Source: Sphingobium sp. CAP-1 (lineage in GTDB: Bacteria; Pseudomonadota; Alphaproteobacteria; Sphingomonadales; Sphingomonadaceae). From it: DNA of 64,000 bases. Both the position numbers and the translations under genes were made by a program. Numbering within the stretch: the stretch's first letter is position 1; every line of letters begins with the position of its first letter. This document shows positions 17,551-24,930 of the stretch, one piece after another. Under the pieces are notes generated by a model that was not told the DNA's origin, did not search any database, and saw only the letters and a list, made by a program, of their open reading frames with translations. The stretch lies in contig NZ_CP046253.1 in the NCBI RefSeq assembly GCF_009720145.1, positions 1,147,131 through 1,211,130 of the forward strand. Reading direction: 5' to 3'.

Positions 17551-19926
17551 TCAGAACTTCACGCCCAGCGTCGCGCCGAAATAGCGATCCGCATCCTTGT
17601 TGAACGTGCCGACCAGATCATAATTGCCGCCCAGGAACGACGTGTGGCCGATGCTGGTCAGGTAATTTTCATCGAACAGATTCTTGACGAACAGGGTCAG
17701 GCTGTAGCGGCCGTCAATCTGCTTCACGCCGATGCTGGCGTCGACCAGCGCATAGGCGGGCTGTTCCAGCAGCGGGTCCTGTTCGACCGAGAAGTTCATC
17801 TTGCTCTGGAAGTTGACGCCCACCTGCGCGAAGCCGGCAAAGTCGGTGCCCGGAATGTCCGCCTCATAGCGCGGCGCGATGCTGATCTTCCATTTCGGGC
17901 TGACCGGCAGGGTGGCGCCGCGCAAATTCTGCGTCGGGGTGACGCCGGCCGCCGTGCGGTAACAGATGTTGGTCGGCGAACCCGACATGACCGGGGCAGT
18001 CGCCGCGATCTGCTGCGGGCAGTTCAGGCCATCAATGTCGATCTTTGCGTCCGAATAAGTGACCGCGCCGGTCAGGCTGAAATGATCGTCGGGGCGCAGG
18101 GTGGCCTCGACCTCGAAGCCCTTGGTGCGCGACTTGCCGGCGTTGGTCGATACGAACTGGACCACGCCCGACGCGATGTCGGAACGGTTCGCCTGCACCT
18201 GAAGATTGGTATAGTCGGCCAGGAACAGCGCGGTGCTGACGCTCAGCACGCCATCGGCGGTGCGGCCTTTGAAGCCGACTTCATAGGCGTTGACATGCTC
18301 CGGCTCCAGCACGCGCTGGTTGGCGAGGTCGGCGGAGATTTCCATCTCATAGCCCAACCCCTTATAGCCGCGGGTATAGCTGCCATAGAGTTGCGCGTTG
18401 CGGCTGAATTCATATTGCAGCCCCGCCTTGCCGGTGACGGCGGTGTCGCTGGCGGTGATCGATCCGCTGGTCGACGCATTGCCGGGGAAGATCACGTCGC
18501 CGGCCACGATCGGCGCGGTGCGGGTGCCGCTGTTCGTGCCCTTCTCATATTGCACGCGCAGGCCGCCAATGGCCTTCAGGCCGCCGGTGATGCGATAGTC
18601 GACCTGACCGAAGGCAGCGATGCTGTCCTGCTTCAGGCGGATGTCGCTCTTGGCCGATTGCCAGATGATGTTGGCGGTGGCGCAGGGCTGGCCGAAGGTG
18701 CCGGCAGTGCAGCGGGCGCGGCGGCGGTCGAACGGCCGCTCAATGTCCGAATGCATGTAGAAGACGCCGGCGACATAGTTGAAGTCGCTCTTGCCGTCAT
18801 TGGCGATGCGCAGTTCCTGGCTGAAGGCGCTCAGGTCCACGATGCCGTGATTCTGGCTGAAATAGGCGTAGCTGGCGCTGCTGCCGACGAACAGGGGCAC
18901 ATCGCTGTTGATCCGCTCGATCGGCTGGTTCACGTCCAGATGATATTTCTGATAGGCGGAAATGGCGGTGATGGATGCGCCGCCCAGATCCCAGTCGGCC
19001 TGCATCGAATAGGTCTGCTGCTTGCTGTTGGAGCGCGTCACCGTCTCGTCATTGAGCGTGCGGTTCTCGCGGGTCGCGTTGACCGGGCCGACCAGCGTTT
19101 GCAGGTTCGGGTTGGTGATCGCGATCCAGGTCGATGCGCAGCAATCGGCGTCGGACTTGCGATATTCGGCGGCGAACAACAGGTTCAGAGTGTCGGTGGC
19201 GTCCCATTCCAGCTTGCCGCGCACGCCCCAGCTCTTGGAACCATTGTCCCAGCCGCCGGTTGCGATGTTGCGGGCGACCCCGCGCACGTCATTGTAGAAG
19301 CCGGTGACGCGGGCGCGCAGCGTGTCGCTGATCGGGCCGGACACGGTGCCGCGCACGCGATATTCGCCATGTTCGGCGATCGTCGCTTCGGCCTTGCCCT
19401 CAAATTCGCGCGAGGGGCGGGCGGTGGTGACGTTGACGACGCCGGCGGTCGCATTCTTGCCGAACAGCGTGCCCTGCGGCCCGCGCAGCACTTCGACCCG
19501 CTCGATGTCGGCCAGGTCGGTAAAGCCCTGGGTCTGGCGCACCGCGACGACGCCGTCGACCACGGTGGAGACGGAGGATTCGACGCCCTGCCCGAACAGG
19601 GCGGTGCCGATGCCGCGAATGCGGAAGCTGCTGTTCGTGGGGGTCGCGCCCTGCTGGAAGGTCAGCGACGGGACCGCCTGTACCAGCGAGCTGCTGTCGT
19701 TGATCTGACGGTTGGCGAGCGCGTCGGCGGTCACGGCGGTCACGGCCAGCGGCACGTCCTGCAAGCGCTCGGCGCGCTTCTGCGCGGTGACGACGATATC
19801 GGTGCCGTCCTGCACTGCTTCAGCGGCGGCCTGATCCTGCGCGAACACCGCCGCCGGTGACACGAGTACGCCCAGTGCGATCGCCGACGCGCTGGCATGA
19901 CACAGGATATTTTTGGAAATACGCAT
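17551..19926 (-). CDS. TonB-dependent receptor
   Basis: Outer-membrane receptor of 791 aa. The start at 19926 has GGGGAGGT upstream, and a signal peptide follows (SASAIALGVLVSPAAVFAQ). The plug starts at DIVVTAQKRAERLQDVPLAV and contains VEVLRGPQGTLFGKNATAGV. The C-terminus has the expected terminal barrel strand (YFGATLGVKF). It is the first gene of the sulfatase/GH3/MFS operon and is divergent from the LacI-type gene, with three palindromes between them. It probably imports the sulfated oligosaccharide that the downstream enzymes degrade. Confidence 0.93.
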   Translation of the reverse strand: MRISKNILCHASASAIALGVLVSPAAVFAQDQAAAEAVQDGTDIVVTAQKRAERLQDVPLAVTAVTADALANRQINDSSSLVQAVPSLTFQQGATPTNSSFRIRGIGTALFGQGVESSVSTVVDGVVAVRQTQGFTDLADIERVEVLRGPQGTLFGKNATAGVVNVTTARPSREFEGKAEATIAEHGEYRVRGTVSGPISDTLRARVTGFYNDVRGVARNIATGGWDNGSKSWGVRGKLEWDATDTLNLLFAAEYRKSDADCCASTWIAITNPNLQTLVGPVNATRENRTLNDETVTRSNSKQQTYSMQADWDLGGASITAISAYQKYHLDVNQPIERINSDVPLFVGSSASYAYFSQNHGIVDLSAFSQELRIANDGKSDFNYVAGVFYMHSDIERPFDRRRARCTAGTFGQPCATANIIWQSAKSDIRLKQDSIAAFGQVDYRITGGLKAIGGLRVQYEKGTNSGTRTAPIVAGDVIFPGNASTSGSITASDTAVTGKAGLQYEFSRNAQLYGSYTRGYKGLGYEMEISADLANQRVLEPEHVNAYEVGFKGRTADGVLSVSTALFLADYTNLQVQANRSDIASGVVQFVSTNAGKSRTKGFEVEATLRPDDHFSLTGAVTYSDAKIDIDGLNCPQQIAATAPVMSGSPTNICYRTAAGVTPTQNLRGATLPVSPKWKISIAPRYEADIPGTDFAGFAQVGVNFQSKMNFSVEQDPLLEQPAYALVDASIGVKQIDGRYSLTLFVKNLFDENYLTSIGHTSFLGGNYDLVGTFNKDADRYFGATLGVKF

Positions 19927-20028
19927 TTTACCTCCCCTATCTGGCCCATGCTGCTGCGGACAGGCGCGCTTGTTTGCACCTTGATGTCGCAGGGCCGTTG
20001 TTGACCTTCTCGCGCTATTTGGCTGCGC

Positions 20029-20045
20029 AATTGTAGCGCTAAATG
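20029..20045. promoter_or_regulatory. LacI-type operator candidate 1
   Basis: TTGTAGCGCTAAAT is centred on the palindrome AGCGCT (20035-20040). It has the central CG step typical of LacI-family sites and lies about 110 bp upstream of the TBDR start. Confidence 0.55.
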
Positions 20046-20074
20046 TCCGTCATTGCCGGCTGAGTCAAGGGAAA

Positions 20075-20090
20075 ATTTTAGCGCTATAAT
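20075..20090. promoter_or_regulatory. LacI-type operator candidate 2
   Basis: ATTTTAGCGCTATAAT is centred on AGCGCT (20080-20085) with AT-rich flanks. It is 45 bp from candidate 1, centre to centre. Confidence 0.55.
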
Positions 20091-20150
20091 TTTTCGTTCA
20101 AATTGACCCGTGAGCGGGAATGTCTGGTGCTACAGGGATTTGCTATTGCG

Positions 20151-20171
20151 CCCATTTTAGCGATAAATGGG
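20151..20171. promoter_or_regulatory. LacI-type operator candidate 3
   Basis: CCCATTT-tagcgat-AAATGGG has perfect 7-bp outer arms around a TAGCGAT core that varies from the other two sites. It lies about 54 bp before the LacI-type start and would suit autoregulation. Confidence 0.5.
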
Positions 20172-20224
20172 ATTGGGCGGTGAACGGCGCGTTCCCGTGC
20201 CGTTGGGGAAATGGGAGTGTCATT

Positions 20225-21286
20225 ATGGCCCGTCCGGGGCGTCGGACCAGTCAGGCCATCACCATCCAGACCGTTGCGCAACGCGCGGGCGTGTCGACGA
20301 TGACGGTGTCCAACGTTCTCAACAACAGTCACAAGGTGAAGGAAAGCACGCGCGAGCTGGTCATGGCCGCCGTGCGCGAACTGAACTATGTGCCCAATCT
20401 GGCGGCGCGTTCCCTGGCCAGCGCGGTGACGATCCGCATCGGCCTGCTCCACCGCAACATCGAAAATGCCTTCCTCAGTTCCATATTGGTCGGTGCGCTC
20501 GACGCCACCAGCCATCTGGGCGCGCAATTGCTGCTGCGGCGGCTGGACAGCGCGGAACCGACCGAAATCGTGCAACAGATGAAGGCGCTGGTCGATAGCG
20601 GGGCCAACGCCATATTGATCGTGCCGCCTTATTGCGAGGTGGCCAGCCGTTTTGGCCTGACGCGCGACTTCCCCGTTCCGGTCGTCGCCATGTCGCCGGG
20701 CGACGCATTGCCCGGCGAACATTGCGTGCGGATCGACGATCGGGAGGCCGCGCGCGAAATGACTGCCTATCTGATCGGGCTGGGGCATCGCGACATTGGT
20801 TTCATTCGCGGCGGCAGTGGTCACCTGATCCACCGCACCCGATGCGACGGCTATGTCGCGGCGCTGGAGGATGCCGGGATTGCGGTGCGGCCTGACCTGA
20901 TCGTCGCCGGCGACATGAGTTTTGAATCCGGTCTGGTGGCGGGAGAAAAACTGCTGGCCTGCAATCCCCGTCCCACGGCCATTTTCGCCAGCAATGACGA
21001 CATGGCGGCGGCGATCATATCATTGGCGCATCGCCGGGGGCTGGACGTGCCGCGCGACATTGCCGTGGTGGGGTTCGACGATACGCCGATCGCGGTGAAG
21101 ATCTGGCCGCCCTTGACCACGGTCCGGCATCCCGGTGCGCTCATATCGGCCGAGGCCGCGACGCAGGCAGTCGCACTTGCCAGAGGGCAGGGGACAGGCA
21201 TCGCGCCATCGACGACCTATCTGCGCCACGCGCTGGTGATACGGGAATCGACGGCGCCGCCGGGACGTTCGACAGATTCGGAATGA
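20225..21286 (+). CDS. LacI family transcriptional regulator
   Basis: Regulator of 353 aa. ATG 20225 is chosen, with GGGAG just upstream, because the LacI helix-turn-helix starts shortly after it: TIQTVAQRAGVSTMTVSNVL, followed by the hinge helix (VPNLAARSLAS). The periplasmic-binding-protein-like sensor domain follows, with the usual FASNDDMAAA and IAVVGFDDTPIA segments. It is divergent from the TBDR-led operon, and three TAGCG(C/A)T palindromes lie between them. It is probably a repressor of that operon and of itself, released by a sugar from the glycan. Confidence 0.92.
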   Translation: MARPGRRTSQAITIQTVAQRAGVSTMTVSNVLNNSHKVKESTRELVMAAVRELNYVPNLAARSLASAVTIRIGLLHRNIENAFLSSILVGALDATSHLGAQLLLRRLDSAEPTEIVQQMKALVDSGANAILIVPPYCEVASRFGLTRDFPVPVVAMSPGDALPGEHCVRIDDREAAREMTAYLIGLGHRDIGFIRGGSGHLIHRTRCDGYVAALEDAGIAVRPDLIVAGDMSFESGLVAGEKLLACNPRPTAIFASNDDMAAAIISLAHRRGLDVPRDIAVVGFDDTPIAVKIWPPLTTVRHPGALISAEAATQAVALARGQGTGIAPSTTYLRHALVIRESTAPPGRSTDSE

Positions 21287-21329
21287 CCTGTTCCACTCGC
21301 TGTCCGTCAGGGCGCATATTGCCCCACGG

Positions 21330-22097
21330 CTAAACGCCAAAGCCCCCTGACACCGATATCCTCTGACCCGTGACATAAGCCGCCTCGTTCGATGCGAAGA
21401 ACGCGCAGGCATGGCCGATTTCCTCTGCGGTGCCCCAGCGCTTCAGGCACAGCAGCCGATATGTATTGTCGACCCAGCGCTGATCGATCTGGCCCTGCCG
21501 GGTCAATTCATGCAACTGCCCCGCATCGATCACGCCGACCAGGACGGAATTGGCGCGGATGCCATATCGCCCCTCTTCCTTGGCGATGCCTTGCACCAGT
21601 TGCTCGTTCGACGCCTTGACCGCCACGGACATGCCATCGCGCGCGGGCCACCAGTTATGTCCCGCCGAACCGAGCGTGACGAAGCTGCCGCCGCCATGAT
21701 CGCGCATGTGCGGGATCAGGTATTGCGCCATGGTCAGGAAGCCGTGAACCTCGACATCGAAGGCGTGACGCCATTCTTCCATCGGGGTCGCGGTGAGATA
21801 GCGTTGATTGACCAGCGGGCCGGCCGCCCAGATCGCACTATGGATGCGGCCATGCGCGGCAATGGCTTCATCAATGGCGGCATGGACCGCCTCTGCCTGG
21901 GTCACGTCGGCTCGGTGGATCGTGGCGCGTCGTCCCAGTGCCTGGGCCGATGCGGCGACCTGCCCGGCGCGCGCGGCATGGCTGCGATACACCACGGCAA
22001 TGTCCGCCCCGGCCTGCGCAAAGACATGGGAAATCCCGCTGCCGATGCCACCGCTGCCGCCGAACAAAAGGGCGCAGCCCTGCGGAAATGTCGCCAC
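21330..22097 (-). CDS. Short-chain dehydrogenase/reductase homologue lacking catalytic Tyr
   Basis: SDR-fold protein of 255 aa. It starts at GTG 22097 with AGGAG upstream, 3 bp after the XRE gene. The cofactor loop GGSGGIG is intact, and the C-terminus YVTGQRISVSGGFGV is classical. The YxxxK site reads SVAVK: Lys is kept and Ser sits where Tyr should be. The catalytic Ser 13 residues before that position is present (TLGSAGH). The NNAG motif is also changed (WAAGP). The same replacements occur in the SDR at 24123-24893, so this is a shared variant and not random decay. Activity may be altered or the role may be non-catalytic. Confidence 0.85.
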   Translation of the reverse strand: MATFPQGCALLFGGSGGIGSGISHVFAQAGADIAVVYRSHAARAGQVAASAQALGRRATIHRADVTQAEAVHAAIDEAIAAHGRIHSAIWAAGPLVNQRYLTATPMEEWRHAFDVEVHGFLTMAQYLIPHMRDHGGGSFVTLGSAGHNWWPARDGMSVAVKASNEQLVQGIAKEEGRYGIRANSVLVGVIDAGQLHELTRQGQIDQRWVDNTYRLLCLKRWGTAEEIGHACAFFASNEAAYVTGQRISVSGGFGV

Positions 22098-22100
22098 CTC

Positions 22101-22874
22101 TTACTCCTCTCCTTGCCTCTGTCCGGCGGATCGTCCCCGCCATTCGAAGGTCACTTCCCCGATGTCGAACGGTCGCACCATCATCAGCACGCCGCTCCAT
22201 TGGCGGCCGTCGATATGCGCCGCCCGTTCCTGTTGCCCGATCATGTGAATATCGGCGCGCAAGGCTTCGAACAGCGCGTGGACACGGGCGCGACCATTGT
22301 CGCTCATCGGCACCATGTCCGAAACATAGAGCGCATCGCGCGCGCCGAAATCCATCGACATGAAAAGCGGCTTCACCGTCCGTTCAAACGCCATCGACAG
22401 GGGGCCGCCCCGCCGCCAGCGCACCGATATCTGCACCTTGGGCCGGAGCCGGCCGCGCGGCGTCCCATCGATCAGGCCCAGCCGTTGCAATCGGTCGATA
22501 TGGCTGTCCAGCCGGTCGGACGGCAACCCGAATTCCCGGTCGATATCCGGTCTTTGTGCGCCATGGAGGATCGCGAAGAAAACGAGCGCGAGCGCGCGAT
22601 CCGCCGCCAATATGCGTTCCTGGGCCAGGGTGAAGCGGTCCATCCGGTCATCATCGGCCCGGCCCAGAAGATCGCGCATGTCGAGGTCGGCGATGGCGCA
22701 GATCGCATCCAGCCGGTCGAGCGTCAGCCCTTCACCACGCAGCCATCGCCAGACCGTGGGTTCGGCCACATCCAGTTCCTTCGCAAGCTGGCTGACGCGG
22801 ACGCCGCGTGCCTTCAGTTCCCGCCTGAGTTCGGCCAGAAGCATAGCGGGCGCAGGGCGCAGCATCTTCGACAA
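22101..22874 (-). CDS. XRE/Cro-CI type helix-turn-helix regulator
   Basis: Protein of about 257 aa with an N-terminal lambda-repressor-like HTH (VSQLAKELDVAEPTVWRWLR). A hydrophobic helical segment follows (ALALVFFAIL) and then a C-terminal region without a motif I recognise. The start is uncertain: TTG 22874 has AGGAT at 8-bp spacing, while ATG 22865 is nine bases in. It is divergent from the Rieske oxygenase and co-transcribed with the Tyr-less SDR at 21330. Nested inverted repeats overlap its promoter, so it probably controls both transcripts and itself. Confidence 0.78.
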   Translation of the reverse strand: MSKMLRPAPAMLLAELRRELKARGVRVSQLAKELDVAEPTVWRWLRGEGLTLDRLDAICAIADLDMRDLLGRADDDRMDRFTLAQERILAADRALALVFFAILHGAQRPDIDREFGLPSDRLDSHIDRLQRLGLIDGTPRGRLRPKVQISVRWRRGGPLSMAFERTVKPLFMSMDFGARDALYVSDMVPMSDNGRARVHALFEALRADIHMIGQQERAAHIDGRQWSGVLMMVRPFDIGEVTFEWRGRSAGQRQGEE

Positions 22875-22875
22875 T

Positions 22876-22905
22876 TTTCGATATCCTATCGTTCAACGAT
22901 CGAAA
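22876..22905. promoter_or_regulatory. Nested palindromes in XRE/Rieske divergent region
   Basis: ATCGTT-c-AACGAT (22888-22900) is a perfect 6-bp dyad. An overlapping outer pair, TTTCGAT (22876-22882) and ATCGAAA (22899-22905), is also perfect. The site lies just upstream of the XRE gene, as expected for autoregulation. Confidence 0.5.
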
Positions 22906-23022
22906 CATATCGCATGGCGATCATCTGCGGGGCAACATGCTTGTCATCACCCCCGGTCCTGGCCAGTTTCACGGTCATATACGGGGCGGCCAATCTCCCC
23001 GGCATCATGGGGAGCAGGACGG

Positions 23023-24093
23023 ATGGCCAAAACGGCGGACTATAATCTGGGCGAATTTACCTTCCCGCGCGGCTGGCTGATGGTGGCCCGCGCCAGCGAA
23101 GTCGGCGCCACGCCGTCGGCTATCCGAATGTTCGGTCGGGACATGGTGGTCTATCGTGGCCAATCGGGCCGGTTGGTCCTGCTTGACGCCTATTGTCCGC
23201 ATATGCAGGCGCATTTCGCCGCGGAACAGACATCAGGGGCAGCCGCGCACCGGGTCGAAGGGGATTCGATCCGATGCCCCTATCATAGCTGGCGTTTTGG
23301 GCCGGACGGGAAATGCGACCATATCCCCTATCATGACGGCGTCATCCCGCCCGCCGCCAAAGTGCACGCATGGCGTGTGGAGGAGAGATTCGGCTGCGTT
23401 TTCGCCTGGCACGATCCCGAAGATGGCGAACCCGATCATGCATTGCCCGACCTTCCCGAATGGGATGATCCGCTTTGGATTTGCGATGACTATGATGATC
23501 TGGGCACGCTGGAGGTGCATCCCCAGGAAATTCTCGATAATTTGGTCGACACTCGCCATTTCGGCCCCATCCATGGGCAGCGGGTGGCCTATTTCGATTC
23601 CGTGTTCGATGGTGTGATTGGCAGGCAACTGTCCGGCGGCGGGCATGAAACCATGACCAGCGATGACGGGGTTCTGGACGTTGACGCCTTCTATACCGGG
23701 CCGGGCATCCTCATCGCGCGCTATTCCGGTGAAACCGACGCGGTGCAGATCATCTGCCACACGCCAAAGGAGGATGGCGTAACCCAGATCTGGCACGGCA
23801 TTGCCACGCGCGCACGGAATGTTCCGCCTGCGGCTGAGGATCTGGCGCTGCGCGACGCCTATCATCAGGCCGGTCTGGCCGCATTTTCACAGGATTTCGC
23901 CATCTGGGCAAGCAAGGGGCCGGCGTTCAGCATTCTCCGGCTGCCAGCCGACGGCCCCTTTCATCGCGGCCGCGCCTGGTATCGCCAATTCTACAATCCA
24001 CGGGTTAGGGCCGTCGATTATCAGGCGAAGGCGAACGGCATCCACCATACCCAGGGCATGACCCCGGCGCCTAGTCTGGCGGCGGCTGAATAA
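23023..24093 (+). CDS. Rieske non-heme iron oxygenase, KshA-like oxygenase component
   Basis: Terminal oxygenase of 356 aa. ATG 23023 has GGGGAGCAGGA upstream. The open frame runs much further 5' but only as a shadow over the XRE gene. The Rieske [2Fe-2S] ligands are Cys58/His60 (YCPHMQAHF) and Cys85/His88 (CPYHSW), with about 24 residues between the pairs, longer than the 16-17 common in this group. The mononuclear iron site is N173-x2-D176-x2-H179-x4-H184. The general layout (PRGW start, CPYHSWRF-PDGKC) resembles 3-ketosteroid 9-alpha-hydroxylase oxygenases. No reductase or ferredoxin gene lies nearby. It probably hydroxylates a polycyclic substrate; the steroid link is inference. Confidence 0.88.
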   Translation: MAKTADYNLGEFTFPRGWLMVARASEVGATPSAIRMFGRDMVVYRGQSGRLVLLDAYCPHMQAHFAAEQTSGAAAHRVEGDSIRCPYHSWRFGPDGKCDHIPYHDGVIPPAAKVHAWRVEERFGCVFAWHDPEDGEPDHALPDLPEWDDPLWICDDYDDLGTLEVHPQEILDNLVDTRHFGPIHGQRVAYFDSVFDGVIGRQLSGGGHETMTSDDGVLDVDAFYTGPGILIARYSGETDAVQIICHTPKEDGVTQIWHGIATRARNVPPAAEDLALRDAYHQAGLAAFSQDFAIWASKGPAFSILRLPADGPFHRGRAWYRQFYNPRVRAVDYQAKANGIHHTQGMTPAPSLAAAE

Positions 24094-24122
24094 TATCCGA
24101 ATAATCTGTAGGAAGGATCAAG

Positions 24123-24893
24123 ATGGACAGGGAATTTCCTGAAGGCGCGGTTGCGGTTTTTGGCGGTAGCGGCGGGATTGGCAAGGGCGTTGCGCTCGAA
24201 TTCGCGAAGGCGGGCGTCGATGTGGCGATCTTCTATCGGTCCAAACAGGCCAGTGCCGAGGCGAGCGCGGACGCAATCCGTGCGATGGGTCGAAAGGCGA
24301 GCATCCATCAGGCGGATGCCCGCAGCTATGGGGAGCTGGAGGCTGGTTTCGCCGCCGCTGTGGCCGCCCATGGCCGCATCCACAGCATCGTATGGGGCGC
24401 GGGGCCGATCGTCGCGCAGGTGAGCATCGCCGACTGGACGCTGGAGCAATTTCGGGCGTCGATGGAAATCGAAGCGTTCGGCTTCTATTCTGCGGCGCGG
24501 ATCGCGATACCGCATTTCCGTGCACAGGGCGGTGGATCTTTCGTGCATCTGGGGTCGGGCGGGCATGACTGGTGGCCGCATCTCGATGGCCTGTCCGTAG
24601 CGCCCAAGGCCTGCAATGAATCGCTGGTCAAGGGCATTGCCAAGGAAGAAGGGGTGCATGAGATTCGCGCCAATTCGGTCCTGGTCGGCGTGATCGACGC
24701 GGGTCAGTTCAAGGTTGGCCAGGAAGAGGGCTATTTCGACGAAAATTGGGAGCGCGAGGTGAAGAAGCTGCTGCCGATCAAACGGTGGGGCAAGGCCGAG
24801 GATATCGGCAAGGCTGCCGTATTCCTGGCGTCGAACGACGCGAACTATATCACAGGGCAGACCTTGTCGGTCGCAGGTGGCTTCGGCGTCTGA
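24123..24893 (+). CDS. Short-chain dehydrogenase/reductase homologue lacking catalytic Tyr
   Basis: SDR-fold protein of 256 aa, 29 bp after the Rieske gene and probably in its operon (AGGA precedes the ATG). It has the cofactor loop GGSGGIGKG and the C-terminus YITGQTLSVAGGFGV. The YxxxK position reads SVAPK, so Ser replaces Tyr, with the catalytic Ser retained 13 residues earlier (HLGSGGH). It is clearly paralogous to the SDR at 21330-22097: shared WWP after the Ser motif, GIAKEEG, IRANSVLVGVIDAGQ. The paired placement around one oxygenase suggests that both act on related substrates or as a heteromer. Confidence 0.86.
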   Translation: MDREFPEGAVAVFGGSGGIGKGVALEFAKAGVDVAIFYRSKQASAEASADAIRAMGRKASIHQADARSYGELEAGFAAAVAAHGRIHSIVWGAGPIVAQVSIADWTLEQFRASMEIEAFGFYSAARIAIPHFRAQGGGSFVHLGSGGHDWWPHLDGLSVAPKACNESLVKGIAKEEGVHEIRANSVLVGVIDAGQFKVGQEEGYFDENWEREVKKLLPIKRWGKAEDIGKAAVFLASNDANYITGQTLSVAGGFGV

Positions 24894-24902
24894 TCGAGAG
24901 TC

Positions 24903-24930
24903 GCGGGCGGCTGGAATATCAGCCGCCCGC
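24903..24930. terminator. Bidirectional hairpin between convergent SDR and AraC genes
   Basis: GCGGGCGGCT (24903-24912) pairs perfectly with AGCCGCCCGC (24921-24930) around an 8-nt loop. It overlaps the last codons of the AraC gene. No strong U-tract is present on either strand. Confidence 0.5.

Noticed and set aside
17320..19860. Open frame of about 846 codons opposite the second TBDR
   Set aside because: Antisense shadow of a clear TBDR gene on the minus strand.
22360..23022. N-terminal extension of the Rieske gene by about 221 codons
   Set aside because: The extension lies antisense to the XRE gene and has no domain. ATG 23023 has a strong ribosome-binding site and gives the normal family length.
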